A program made the position numbers and the translations under genes. The notes below the pieces were generated by a model. The model made no database searches. It was not told where the DNA came from and saw only the letters and a list, made by a program, of their open reading frames with translations. 64,000 bases of DNA. Origin: Todiramphus chloris collaris (lineage: Eukaryota > Chordata > Aves > Coraciiformes > Alcedinidae). This document shows positions 1 to 14,100 of the stretch, piece after piece. The stretch is taken from contig JANVCC010000077.1 in NCBI GenBank assembly GCA_025345505.1, positions 9,169,163-9,233,162 of the forward strand. Reading direction: 5' to 3'. Each line of letters opens with the position of its first letter. Positions within the stretch are counted from its first letter, which is position 1.

Positions 1-3000
1 CTGGATATTCATATGGAAATATTTTTTGTATATGCACTGGTTTTGCCAAACGTCCTGTTTTAATTATTCATCTCTCCTCATGAATAAATGAAAAGGGGAA
101 ACATCAAAAGTCGCCAAATACTCTGTGCTGGTCACAAACACTGAAGGTTTCTTTTTAATGTACAATCAGAAAGTTGGATTAAGATTCACTCCTTTGATAT
201 GCAGCTGATTATTTTTTTTATATATAAAAAAGAGAGAAATTCCTGTTTCCTGCAATTAACTGTATTTTTTTTGAAGCGCAACAGGCATAGAGAAATCACA
301 TATCTGTGGTGACTCCTTTCAAAGAAAACAATTAGCATCCATATCAAAAAGCTAATTCAGAGAAATTAAAGAACACATACATCAGTAAAATATAATATTT
401 CCTCTTTAGCACATCTCATTGTGTACAATGTGTCACTGTAAAATTGTTAGGCTTGGAGATAATGAAGAGTGACAGTTGAAGGGTTCAGGGCTTCATATAA
501 GACTTTTGGGTATGTAAAGATTTTAATTGCACATAATTATGAATGTGAAAGTGGAACGATTTAATTTTTTAGCTTTCATGCTATTAGAAGGCTAATAGAA
601 CCAATATCAAACTGAGTTAGTTACAGCAGAATTACTAGAAGAAGCTATTTTTTTCATTTGGCAATTTAAATTAAATCAAAACAAAAAAAATTAAAATATC
701 TCATATGTTTCTCTATTCTTTCACATTTATATAGTGGTAGCAAGATAAGTGGTGAATGCTATTAACAGAGATGAAGAAAATAGTTCTAATAAGATTAGAA
801 TATCCTGGAATAATGGGAATGGATAATGGGGCAGTGCGGAAGAAAAGGGACAGCCATAAATGGTGTGGTTAAGTCGTGAAGTGGTCTGTAGAGTTCAAGA
901 GACTGTCATCTGAGGCAACTCTCTATTCTTCTTATAAATAAATAAATGTACCCTCTCCTCTCCTCAGACAGATACACTACTGCTGAGGAGAGTAACAAGA
1001 GGAGGAGTGAGCTCCTTTTACTGGGTGGGTATTTCCCCTCTCCTGCCTAAAATTCCGGCTTTCTCTGATTCCTCCCAACCTTATTTGCTAAGGAAATGCT
1101 CAGGCTGGGGGAGTCTGGAGTTCCACCCCCTCCACTTTTCACGCGAGTGCCTGTTCTTCTCCGTACAGCTGTAACACAGCCTGCCCAGCACAGGGATGGA
1201 GGGTAGGAAGAGCAGTTATCAGCAGAGAGGAGTGAGAGGAAATAGTGTCCAGACACTCAGCATTTTCTGCATCCATAACCAGGTGTTTCGGTTCTGGATT
1301 GCTTTTGCATTCCCCATATCTTTCCTTACAACAGAGCTAGGAAATGAATTTCTATCTACTGTTAAACCCTATTTAAGTCCATCTTTCAGCGGTAATTAGA
1401 AGTCTGCTGATGTTAGGATCTCTTTGCAGATCTTGGACCTTTTCAATTAATTTTAATGGGGTTCATTAGCACTTTTTTAATGTGTAAGAAATGGGCAAAT
1501 ACGTAACTGAAGAGCCACTTACCTTTTAATGAAGGTAACAAATATGCAATTAAAAAAGCTTTGTCTTTCAGCAACTTTGCAGTAAATTAACTTGTTTTGT
1601 CATTATTGTGCATGCAGAATGTCACTTACTCTGGAGTTTTGACATAAAATTCTTTATCATTGGCAGAATTAGCAAGTAACATTAAGAACTAGAAAATGAC
1701 AATTAGTTCATTAATTAGGTGGGATATACAATGTGTTAATTACTGAGGGACCAAACTTCATGCAATTAAAATTTAAAATCAAGATAAGAATAATGTATTA
1801 TTAGGCATCCAAGTATTTAATGAAGTTGCAAATGATTACCAAATTTTATAAATTAATTCTAAGGTTCCTTGACTATTCTTGGAAAATTTTGTGCTGTGGG
1901 ACTTGTAACAGGCTGCAATTGTTTGTGAATAGAATAATAATAATATGAATCTCTGAAATGCTATAGGAAGTCTTGCTTTTTATCAGTTATACGTGTGCCT
2001 ACAAAGATGTTTGTTAGATGTCTTGCTGATAAAAAAAGTTATGCTGATTCTTCTTCACCAAGACCTTAATTCCAAAGCTGTTTCACCTACAGCTGCTGTA
2101 TCCAAGAGTTTATAGCCTGCTCATCAGCGAGCTGTTGGAATTTCACTCTTTATTGTAAGTCACCTTAAAATCAATGGATATCTTCCCAAGTGTGCCACAT
2201 GCTGCCCATAGTTCATTCATGTAAATCCAGGGTAAATGCAGACAGCAGATGGCCGTGGGCTACAATGGGACTTGGATCACATGCATAATGTTGCATGAGG
2301 CTTGATCCAGTGGCTGCACATGGAGGTTGGATAAGTCACAAAGTTAGATGAGCAGGTTGTCACTTTGCTGTGAACAGCCAGCCCTGCATCATATCATCCC
2401 AATAAACTAAACAGTAAAGCAGTAGGCTCTCAAGAAGGACCTTATCCAGGTGACATCAAACCAATTCCCTGACTGGGGTGGATTTTGTAGGAGGAGGGAG
2501 CTCTGTACTGCAGTTTGAAAGAGGCAAGGCCAACTGGTGATGAAGCCAGTCAAGAAAAGGCTGAGAACTCCCATGGCAATCTCTCCATGTGACAGAAACT
2601 GCTTTTGATGTAAGAATCCCATGGCTTAAGAAAGAAGGGTATGTTAACACATTGCTGTTATTCAGGGGCCTGAGGAGGGTCTGATGCCCTGCTGAAGTGG
2701 AAATCCTCTCTTCCCCACCATTGCCCTGGAGGACTTGCAGACCCCAGGCAGCCAAACACCCCCATCCCCAGCTGGGGCACAGTGCAGGTTGCACTGGTTT
2801 CTGGCCCTTAAGAAATATTTTTTTAAAGGGCCACTTGGCTCTGATGTTGACCACCATGAATGCTGTCAAAGGAGACCCCACATTTCCCCCAGCACAGTAA
2901 GCCAGTGTCATGAATCCAGTCTCATGAGAAGCCCAGTGATGTATGGCACAACTTCTGCCCCACCACTACTGACAAACAGGGCTTGGGGGAGCAAAGCAGA

Positions 3001-6000
3001 CCCTGGGGTTTGCATCTGAACACACATGGACCTGAGGAGCTGATACCCATGTCTCCATGGCTGTATGGTGGCAATGTAAGCATGATTTCATACCTAGCAG
3101 AGGCACAGGGTTGGGACTTGCTCTCAGAGAGCCAAAAATGACATCAAGAAAAAAATCATCCACCATCATTGGTTTGCAGCATTGGGCAGCCCAGGAGGAG
3201 AGCAGCAAGCCCATCTGGCTCCATCCATTTCTGCCTCCCAGGGCCACCTACCTAGGTGACAGTGACAAGCATTTAATTTCAACAACTTCCAAAAACTTGT
3301 TTCTCTTGTAAAATTTCCCTCTTTCGTCATGCTCTCTTCATTGGGAGAGCCAACAGTAACAATCAGAGCAGCCTTGCTGGTGTGCTCTTGGTTGTGAGCC
3401 TCAATTTTTGCCACACTGGAGTCAAATAAATCTGTGGCACTTGTGACTCAAAGCCAGAGATGATTGTGCAGCACTCCCCATGTGAGTTCAGTTCACATCT
3501 GCTCCACTAGCTGGATGATACCATGACGGTGATACCTTGAAAAATTTGCAGTAACAGGAGGACCTCTTTAGAAGCTGTGGCCTGTATTGCTTATCATTTC
3601 TACCATAATGAAGAGGAGAGCATGATGGAGAGCTGTGTATCAGCAGCACCAGCACCCCTCGGGGATCCTCACTGCTCTGTGTCCTTTGAATGCTCCTGGA
3701 GACTCCTTACTGCCAGTAACAAGGAGTAATTTGAGCAAAATACCTGGAGTTAAGATCAGAGAACAGCTGAAGAACAAGCAGTCTGTACAGAAAGGCTCCT
3801 GGTGCCTTTAGCTCATGCCAGAGTGGGTGGCAGGTACTAGCAGGCCTCAGAGGGGCCATCAGTGTGTGCAATTTTGTTGCTTTGTGGAGATGCCCTCCTA
3901 CACCTTTTGCTCTTGCTGCCAGTTTTACCCACCATTTTGCTCCAGCATCTACACGTAACTGAGTAGTGGAGTAAATAATTTGTACCTTAAGGAAAGAAAG
4001 GTCAAGAGAGAACTACCAGTGGAGACGCTTCCTTACAAATTCATCAGTCCAAGGACAGTATCTGTGTATCAGGAGGATTTCCATGTCCCTTTCATCCTGT
4101 GGGATGGGCACATTTTAGCCCCAGCAGTGTCCCCATCGGTGGGGCTGCACTCAGGCTCTTGTGCTGGCTGTGTCTGTACCTGCACAGGGAGGAATGCAGC
4201 GTGCAGGGCTTATTCTGCATGCATCCCACAAACGAGGCTCTGTGTAAACTATCTTATTTATTTCACTATCCTTCTCCCATTCACCAGGCAAATTATCACA
4301 TGTGTATTCAGTTTCAATAAGATAAAAAATTGCCTAATAAAATATTTACTCAGCCTTTGTCCCTGCAAGTGTAAACTCATGTAATTACAGAGCACTCCAG
4401 AACCTGTGGCTATAAAGCTCTAGGAATAAAATCCTCAGCACATTGACAGAATAAGGCTCCCACTTACTGTGAAAATGGGAAGCTAGTCCATGCCAAGCTG
4501 TTAGATTAACTTAATGTGCTCCAATTCGTGCTTCTTCTCTCTCTTCAGTCTTCAGGGAAGGATGTTTATCTCTTCCTACTGCCTAGCGATGGCTGTCATT
4601 AGCTTTCTGTCACAGGCTGGAAAAGTGAGGACTCCACCTTTCCCTCTGAAATCATTGTCTCTCAACCTGATATTGGCTCTTGTTCCTGTCTGCCACAGAG
4701 GCTGTGGTCAGTGGCTCCTGGGCCATGCTGCTAGCAGAAAGGCTGATGTCTATAGATGCGTTCGGAAAGTTCAAAGTATCCCAGTAACAAGGAGGCTTTA
4801 ATAATCTCAGCTACTAACAAGAAGCTGGGAGATATTAAGGTGCTTTAGCCTGATCATCCTCTTGCAGGCAGCGTGGCAGCCTTCCATGGGACACGCTGCC
4901 AGCAGAGACATGGTGAGACCAAGCTGCTATTTCCAGGAAAACATTCCCGAGACTTCAGGACTAAATCTCAACAGGGAGTGCCTGTGAAATTTCAACAAGG
5001 AGTACCTGTGCCCGAGCAGCCTGCGTGCAAAAGGCAAACGGTCAGCCATAATCTGTCTGTTAGACGTGCAGGGGAGAGCAAGATGCCATTACTCTATTTT
5101 CAATCAGCTTCGGACTGTGGGACTTTAGCACAGAGGAGAAGGGAGGAATATAACAATCTCTTTTGTACTCGTCACTTTAATAGATGCCTGCTCCCACTTT
5201 GGCACAGCACCAGAGTTTTTGAAACACAGTAGCTTGGAGCTGTAGGGAGTATATTTTGAAGGAACTTTTAATTAAGTCTGCCCTTGGGCTGCTGAGCAGA
5301 GAAAGGTGGGGGAACCCATGGTTGTTTTTGAAGGGTTCCTCTATAAAGGCAATTTTTTTTCCCCAGGATATCACAGGTTTGGAATTGGGGGGAAAAAGAA
5401 CAACAAATGGGTAACATCTCTAACTCAGCAGGTAACCTAAGCCACCAGTCCCTGAAAAAGCACAGCAACGCAGGCTTTATACTTCCCAAACTAATTACGT
5501 GAAAAAAAATACTGTTTGGATGCAAACCAGGTATCAACATTGCCATTCAGCACTGTCACTCCAAACCCCACAGAGGCCGGCAAGCAGACAATAGGGGAAT
5601 GGAGGCAGCAAAGAAGGAAAATGTCCCTTACTGCCTGCCCTGTGGAGAATCAAGGTGACCCACAGAAAGACCTTCACAGAAGTGGGTGAGCAACTCATCC
5701 CTGAGGCAGTCATGGCCCTAAGGTCCCCGCTTTGAAAACAAGAGGAATCCTCCTGATGAAAAGCTTTGTTGTTCTTTCTTCTTAGCTGGGCATACTACCA
5801 CAAAGCATGGGCTTTCCTTTGCCAGTATATTTTCTGTCTGAAAACATTTTGCTGAAGAAAACTCCTCAACAAGATCTGCTACCAGCTTCTGCGGGAGGTG
5901 ACCCAAAGTAACAATAGCTGGAAGGGCTGGGAGGGAGGAATTTCTTTACTTAAAAAACCCTCAACACCCAAGTTTCATAATGGTTGTGTTTCTGAAAAGG

Positions 6001-9000
6001 AGGCTGTCATATCATCCTGAGGGCTCACATGAATCCTTCTGTCAGCCTCTGAGCTTCATCTCAGAAAGTAGTTTACCCCAGGACTCTCCAGTGCCACTTT
6101 TGCAATGGTGAATGTTAACAAGAAACACATCCAGCAGTGACAGCCACAGAGCTCTCTCTGAAATGGTCAGGCTGAGCTGAGTGCTCACACCTTTAGTGAC
6201 AGAACTTCGCTGTTTCCAGACCAGGATGATCAAGGATGGCAACTTGACAAGTTTGCAAAGGCAGCAGGCAGTGTCGTTCTGCAGCAGGACTGACCTGGCC
6301 AGGTAAGATGATGATCCTAAAGTAAGCTTTCTTACGTTTGGTAAGTGCTGGCCTGGGAGACAGCAAGGGGCAATCCAGAGGTGGTGGATGGTCAGGCTGA
6401 ACTGCAGACTTTACACTATCTCAGACCTCTGGGGGCTATCATGGGACCTCACTGTAAAGCTAAAAATGGGAACTGGGATTTGAAAATGGGATTTCTTGCC
6501 CTTTTCAGCTTAGTCCAACATCACTTATAGCACCAAGGCTGGCTTCTTTATGGATCTCCAAGTTGTTTCAAATTCTCCTGTTTGGACACAAGGAAAAAAG
6601 AAAAATTGAATGTGCTTCAGTCTTGTGCCTCCTTCACTCCTCTTTTTCACTCATTTCTCCCTTACTCTCTCCATGTTGGTGCCAGAGAACACCTGCATCC
6701 TTGTACCTGGATCTCCAGTGGACTCTTGCCAAAGCTGGGTTGGAAGGAGCTGTCTGCTTGGATTACACTGCCCATCTCCACAGCCCGACTGAAGCCCATC
6801 AGATTCAAACCATGAGAGATCTTCCCCACCCCTAGTTAACCCCAGAGCCTGGCTGGGTTGTGTGGTCTTTTTCCTAAGGGTAGGGAAGCACAGGGTGGAG
6901 ATGGTAGCTTTTGCCGACACGCTGCAGGGCAGCTTCCCAGCCAGCAAGGCAGGATTGCACTCCAGAGAGGGAGTTCAGTCTTTAAAACAGATCCATTTGT
7001 TCTCGTTGCCTGGAACTCCTGTTCCCTGAGCCTCCAGCTGCAGATGATGCTTCTGCTGCTACCAGTGCTGCACCATCACCCAGGAGGGGTGAAGAACCCT
7101 GCCCTGAGGGCTGCCCCGTGCACCCACGCATCCATTGTACAGGTGCCTGCCTTAAAAAAGGGTCATAACAGCCTAAAATAAGCAACTGAAGGGCTGAGGT
7201 TCTTCCTTTTTCTTTATGGTCTTAATAAAAAGCAAACATCCCCTTGAGGAATTGTATTCACAAAGTGAAATTGAGTTGTAGAAAGGCCAGCTTTGGATTC
7301 AGCGGAGCAGCGTTAACGTCCCGCAGACACGTCCACCAGATGCCACCCTGCAGCTGAAAGGCACCTCTCCCACCTGGTGTCAGAGGGAAGGTGCCCCCTG
7401 CCCGCAGGCATGGCTGTGTCCCAGCTCCTTGGGGCAGGACGGTGTGCAGCAGAGGGGATCCCATGCCATGGCCGGGTGGGTGACCCAGCGCCTCCCCGGC
7501 TGCCGGGATGTGCGTGTGAGAGCGCGATGCCGTCGTCATGACGTCTGGAGATGTTCTCCTCTTGGGAAAACGGCGCTGGCTGTCGCCCAGTGATCTTTAA
7601 TAGAGACCGAACATGGATGTGGGGATGCTTGTGTGCAATTACACACGATGTATATGGCCATTCACCATATGGGAGCAGTTGGAGCACTTTGATCCTTCTC
7701 ACCCGTAAAGCTGGGCTTGAGGGGCCTGGCGTGGGAGAGCAGGGTCGCGGGGGGGGCTCACTTCCATCCCACTGAAGGCCAGAGCTGTGCCTGTATTTTC
7801 TCATTTCCCATGAATGTTTGGGAAAAAAGATTTCCCAGCACAGCTGGAAGAAAGCGGGGGAGCACTGCTGGTGTCCTCTGAAGCCCGGCTCAGAGGCCTT
7901 TGTAGGCAAGCCAGAGAGGTGCTCTGGGGTGGTTTGCTGGAGCCAGGGGCTCACCTCCTCCAGGAGATACCCTCTCCCCCACGTCCTCCGGAGCTAGGGG
8001 ACCCCTCGTTCAAAAAAACAGTGCTGAGTGGGAAGTTTTGTCTGAGAAACATCTGCAGCGCCAGGATTGGTTGTGCTTGAGGTGTAACCACCTGAGGGTA
8101 GGAGGAAGCTCACCAGCACCACAGACCTTCTGTCAGCCAGGACACAGTGTGCCAGCAGCAGCGTCAGGACAGCCACACTACCAGCCTCAAGCACCTCTTT
8201 AGGAAGGGTCAGCTTGCTCCTTCGGTCCTTCCTAACTGCCAGCTGCTTTGTCTGCACCAGCGGTGCTGGTACAGCCATTTACAGGACAGAGCTTGGAAGT
8301 ACCTGCTCACAGATTTAAATGGAGTTTTACCTGGTTTTTTGTGGTGTCCACAGTTCCATGGCTGGATGATGTTGAAATTATTTCATGAGAAGGAATGATA
8401 TACTGCCAATGCTACATAGATTCAGTTATTTCTTTCATTTTTCGATTCTGAAAAAAAAAAAAGTCACTTTGCAGAGACAGATGGGAATTTAGTTTTATTT
8501 TCCATAGTCTGGTGGGCATCACGTTATGATTCTCCAGCCTGAGTTTATTTCTGACTCTGCTGCTGAGGTGTGAGTAACCCTGACCAGACTGCTTGGCCTT
8601 TCCAACTCAGTTTCTTCTTTTCTCCTTCTTTTTCCCACAGTATAAATTCCTTGATAGAAGAGCGGGTTGTTAGTTTGTATTTACAGAGCACATTGGGCAA
8701 GAAGGGAGAGGACAGGGCTGAAGCAATGTCACTGAAGGAGCCCTGCTAACAGTGTGATAAAAGCAATCAACAGGTCATGCTTCCAAATTGCACTGCTTGT
8801 CTGTCACCCTTTTGCTCAACAGCTAAACCCAAACCTGAACACCAGCCAAGCCTCTGGCCTGTCCAGACTGGGTTTGCCCCAAGGGCTATGCCAAACCCTG
8901 TGGTGTCCCTGCCTGACTCTGTTGCCCCATCTCCCTGGCCACAGAGACCTGCAGGGGCAGCAGAGCATCACAGATCCTTACACTCAGAGGATTTCCTTCA

Positions 9001-10734
9001 TCTTACAGGCCTGCTGAAGCTGATGGAGATGTCTAGGTTCAGGACCACCTGACTAAGCCCTCACAAGTTTAAAGGACATTTGCACACTTGGGACCATGCT
9101 CATGAATGTCCCCCAGAGACACTTATTCTACCCTTCCTATTGTTCAAACATATCCAAAGCTAGCACTCTGCCTGCACCCAGCTCATGCACACACATTACC
9201 ATCAATAAATCCGCACCGCGTAACAGGTACCTGGAAACTCTTTCCATCCATCCCAGGCAGACAACGCTGAGTTTGATTTAAACTTCTCCCTTGTTTCTCA
9301 GTCTTTTATTTCAGGCTATTTGAGCCACAAAACTGGCCAACAGACACAGCTGGGAAACACACTGCAGCACAAAGAAAAAATAATAAGGGCTGGGAGGAGC
9401 TCTTTTCCCCTCTACAGAACTGTAATTGGGCCTTCCATTTATTATTTTTTTTTAAGCTCAGCTGGGGTATGAACTCCTTAATGTTAGTTTGACTTATGGG
9501 GAAGGGAGGGCATTAGCATATTTATAAAAATGTGCCCTGTTCTGAAACTGTAGACATGCTTCACCTTTTAATTTTGCGATTACTGTCATTTCATCGTAGG
9601 GGAAAAGCCACTTTTTCTATCCAGCGGCACAAAACGAATACAAATCAAACACATGCTTTCTGGAATTATTCACACAATGTTTTCAAAAATCGACATAGTT
9701 CAATAGTTGAGCAATAAATTTTCTTACTAATGAGACACTAAAAAATGTTTTTGATGTTACGCCCAGGGAGAACTAGTTATTGCAGATTTATAGGCAATCT
9801 GTGCAAAGACTGTCCTTTGCTTCCAATGAGTTTCTAATTTTGATTTGATGATATCCAGCTGCAGAGATTTGGCCATGATATTATATAACTTGTGATATCA
9901 CATCTATACAGTATTTTCTTCACCCTCGATGACTGGCCTTTTCATACTGCAACATCCTGTGGTCTCCCTGTGCAAACAGCCATGGCGTGAAGTGTTTATG
10001 GATCCCTCTAAGGAGTACACGGAGTTATGGTATGTGCATCTCATAACTCTCTGAAATACAGGAGCAAATCTCATTTTGCTGAAAATGCAGCTTTTCCATT
10101 CGGTCCCTCCTGCACTCTCTGTTGCTGGAAGCTGTAGCTCAGAGCAGGTCTGGGGGCAGGCAGGCAGCACTGCACGGAAGGCCACGCAGAAGGCCATCCA
10201 GACAGCATTTTGCACTTCCCTTTGTTCCAAGCATCTCTTCCATCATTAGACTGGAGCTGAGCCAGCCAGGCTTGTACCACCCAGTGGCAGCCGTCACACC
10301 CAGCACCAGAGTCCCCGCAACCCAGCCCCGCATACAGGAAGGTTGAGGGCAGTCGGTGAATAGCAGTAACCTCTTCTGCCACCGTTTTAGCAACAAGGAG
10401 CCTGAGAGGGAGGGTTTCTCAATTCGGGCCAGAGCATTTCCTCCCCTTGGCACAGGCAGAGCAGTGCATTCAGCGGAGGTGACCACCAGGGCACTCCCTG
10501 GAGATAGCCATTGGTGGCCCAGTGCAAGGGTTTATTCCCCCGGCCGTGTTGAGTTCCGGCTGAAGACGAGCACAGATTTTCCCCGGGGACATTTTTAATC
10601 TGAAACAAACCAAGTGGTGCCGGTATTGATACTGCTGGCAGGCCCCCTTCCCTAGGAAATGAGGGAATGTGGTATCTCTCAAAGGGTAATAACAAGGCTC
10701 CTTGCCTGGAGACAAGAACGATGAGTGCTTCACA
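1..10734. other. No supported gene: mostly AT-rich then mixed unique DNA
   Basis: No coding exon, RNA gene or clear transposon was recognised. A cluster of ATTA/TAATTA homeodomain-type cores lies at 1,440-1,860. A tandem repeat of the unit CAACAGGGAGTGCCTGTG lies near 4,969-5,012. GC content rises at 7,290-8,000 without identifiable exons. Confidence 0.5.
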
Positions 10735-11070
10735 AGTGCTGACGATGACGCCCCGCGTTGAGGGCGCCCGGAGAAAGCGGCCTCCAAATCGCAGCAGCCC
10801 TGAGCCAGTTTGCACCAGCGCTCTCCTGCCTTCCACCCATGTGGCTACCTCGTGGGCAGGCTGCAGCTGGCCCGGGCCAGCGTGGCTGGCATCAGGCTCC
10901 CACACCCTGCCTGCCCTGCCTCAGCTCCTGGCCCCGCGGCCTGTTCAGCCCACCATGAGGTGCCGGGGCCCGCGGGCTGCCCTGCACGGGCACGGCTGCT
11001 GCTCCTCGCACCGCCTGCCACGCTGGGAGTCGGGTGCGCGATGGTCTCCGCAGATCACGACCCTGGGCAT
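10735..11070. other. Orphan CpG-rich patch
   Basis: About 330 bp with roughly 30 CpGs by eye and high GC, abruptly followed by a T-rich tail (11,071-11,115). Open frames on both strands cross it, but none resembles a known protein or has coherent codon use. It could be a promoter of a noncoding transcript, a first exon whose gene lies elsewhere, or a GC-rich repeat. Confidence 0.45.
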
Positions 11071-11115
11071 TTTTATTTATTTTTTTTTTAATCTTGTTGT
11101 TGTTACTGTTTTTCG

Positions 11116-14100
11116 GGTTATTTTTATGGAGCCTGCAACATGAGCATGGCTGCGAGTAAGAAAAAAGCTCAGCTTCTGGCAGAAGACAGTTGTGTGTTAA
11201 GCTAAACAACTGTGAAACAAAGTCTACAGAGCTATTTTTTGCTTAAATAAAAAGTTTTCTAGCTCTGGAAAAATGATGAGGAGTCTGTGGCCATCCTACA
11301 GAGTATTAAATTGACTGATAAACTCACAGACACTTAAGTCAGTTGCTCTTCCAGAGGGCTGCTGGAAGCTCACTCATGGCCGAGACCACAAACGCCTTCA
11401 GCAGGGACTCCCCCAGGGATTAGGCAGAACCATCCTCTCGTTCCTCGCATGCCACGCATATGCATAATTCCATATAAATCATGGGTCTGAACAACATAGA
11501 AGCACAAACCACAGTTAAAAGTTCACAGAAAACACTGCGAATGACATCTTATTCCCAGATTTCAGTAAGCACGTTATACATTGAAGAGCTGCCTTTCTGT
11601 TTTTAACTCATAACCCGAGCTTTCTGTCCCCTCCTCCTCATATGCACCTTCTCATCACATTTCTAGCTCCAAATTCACTGCTGATGCAAATTATTTCAAT
11701 GGCAATTCACAAATGTACATAGAAAATGCAGACAAATGTCTTCCTTGGATATTAGGAAGGCAGAAAAGTGTCAGAATTAAATCTGGATTGCTATGATGTT
11801 GCCAAAAATAGATTCCGCACTCACTCTGTGTCTGTGAAGATGGATCTCAAGGCCAAACACAGAAATTAGCTTCCATATCAACATTTTACTGTCACTTTCA
11901 TCGCCACGCCAATAGATTAGTTAAAATAACATCGTTTACTGGCATGGAGTGTTATTGCAAACAGATGTCATCATTAGGATAAAGACAAGTTCTACTATTT
12001 CATCCAGGACCTTATTCACGGAAATTTTGATTTTTCTCATTGAAACAAGAAACATTTTTCAGTCTTTGAGTTTCTCACTCTCCAAAACCACTTTAAGGAG
12101 GATATTTTTTTAATGTTTCCCCATTCAATAAAGAAGAAGTCAGCATTTTGCTTGACAAGGCATAATTCTGGTGGTTGTTTCCAGTTAAAGGTTTTCCTCC
12201 AATGAAAGACAAATGTTAATTGGAAAAATATCTATGAACAGCTTTAATTTCCTGTATATCTTTCATAATTGTATCTAATTGCATACTGCTTGCTTCAACT
12301 CTTCTTTATCTGGAGTTGAATACTTCTAGGCTCAAATATATTAATGTTTTTCCATACATTTAGTCATTAGGCCACCTTCTCTGTGCTATTCAGGTACAAG
12401 TGAATTTATTATTAATGGTTGTTTTTTGTTGCCTTCCTCTATTATGGAGTATGTATGGATAATGGATACCCATTTTACTTCATTCATTAGACAGGTATAT
12501 GAAACAGTGCGATGCAATGACATCGGCCACCAGAACACAGCAGCTCAGAAAGGATAAAATAATAGTGCACAGTGCAGAAGTCTGAAATCTCAGTCCCCCT
12601 GGAATGAGAGGCAGTACTCCAGTTGACTTCAGTGAGGCTAGAATTTCATCCTAAGAATTTAATAATACTGCAGTTTTAAGTAAGTCCAACCAGAAAAAAA
12701 ATGTGTGCTTACTGGCATAGTTCAGGGCTCTCGGTCTTACACAGACAAAATCCTATGCATTTCAGTAAAAAAATTTCTAGTCCCTACTTTTTATTTATTT
12801 AATCTACTTACAACATAACAAATATTAGAAACTACATTACAATAGACTCTATGTATCTCCCAGAAATAACTGTAAAAACCATCCAAACCACAAAAAATGC
12901 AATAGTGGGAATTTTTGTGTTCGTTCTCATTCTACTCCAGAGAAGATAGCAACAAATAAGGTCATGTTTGGCAACTGTTTTCATGTAATATGTTGACTCA
13001 TTGCTGCCCTCTGGGTCTGTGTATTCCTTATACCATGTCTAATAGGTTGTATCTAACTTCTGTATGAAACTTGCAGCATGTCCCTGTCTCATGAGCTCTA
13101 GTGCCAGACAGAAACTGCCAGCACTTCAGCATAGCCCTGGCCTCTGCTCCTACTCACATCAAAGCTAACATTCTTTTAGACCTCAGTAAAGGAGGGTCAG
13201 TGATTAAAATCAAATCAATTCTTTGGAAAAAAAACCAAACCTACTGCAATCTATTTTTGAAGTCCAGCAACTCAGTCTGTAAAATCTTGAGTCCTCTTAT
13301 AGTCTGGGAGAATGGACACTGGCAAGAAAAGACACCTTTGTAATGTAAGATAAATGGGTTTTTTTGAGAAAAATGGGAAGCACTTGTATTGAGAACTCCA
13401 GAGTGCACATGAAGTGTACTGGCTCTTGGGACATCCCAAGCTGGGCTCTGGACACACACAAGGTGTGTGTCTTGAGCAGGGCAGGAGGTGCAGAGATGTG
13501 GTGGAGGGGCCAGCTGGGCTGCAGTGAGGTCCATGTCCCCCTGGGCTGCTGGAGCATCTGGGCATCAGGTACCCTGGTGAACACTGACCTAAGGTGGCCT
13601 GAATGTAAAGCACATAGGTACCCCTGTGACATCAGCTGCTTCACTGGCACTGACGCTCTCCTCAGTTTTTACAGCACAGGGTGTTGTCAGAGCACTGCTG
13701 CTTTCTGAGATAGCCAAGGCAGGCTGTATAACAAGCATTTTCCTTATATTCTCACTCACAGCCCTGCACTGAGCTGCCTAAATGGATAAAAACCTTGATC
13801 CTGCATCTCCTATAACTGCCTACAGGGACCACCGCTATGTCTTATTAGGCTGAGCTGAGAAAAGAGCAGGAGTTAGTTACCAGTGGCAGAGGAGCCCCGA
13901 GAAACTCTAGCTGGAATTTCTATCTTCTTCTGCATTTGCCTTTACTGCAATTATGTTTCAGAATAATTTCTGTGTCAATCTTCCACTTCCAAATATAAAT
14001 GTCACTTCTCTTGCCCAGGTTCAAAACAAACTGTCAGCCTGAAATAGCTTCTAACACGCTAATAATGAAATACCATTTTACCCCCACTGAGAATAAAATG

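Noticed and set aside
7313..7954. 213-aa open frame on the minus strand
   Set aside because: Composition is rich in P, S, R and H as expected from GC-rich random sequence. Overlapping frames exist on the other strand, and there is no domain, splice context or family resemblance.
8109..8130. Possible second RE1 (CAGCACCACAGACC)
   Set aside because: Only the left half matches the NRSE; the right half is poor, so it is not a credible REST site.
10387..10905. 172-aa minus-strand and 158-aa plus-strand (10667-11143) frames over the CpG-rich patch
   Set aside because: Both strands are open because stops are rare in GC-rich DNA. Neither translation resembles a protein family.
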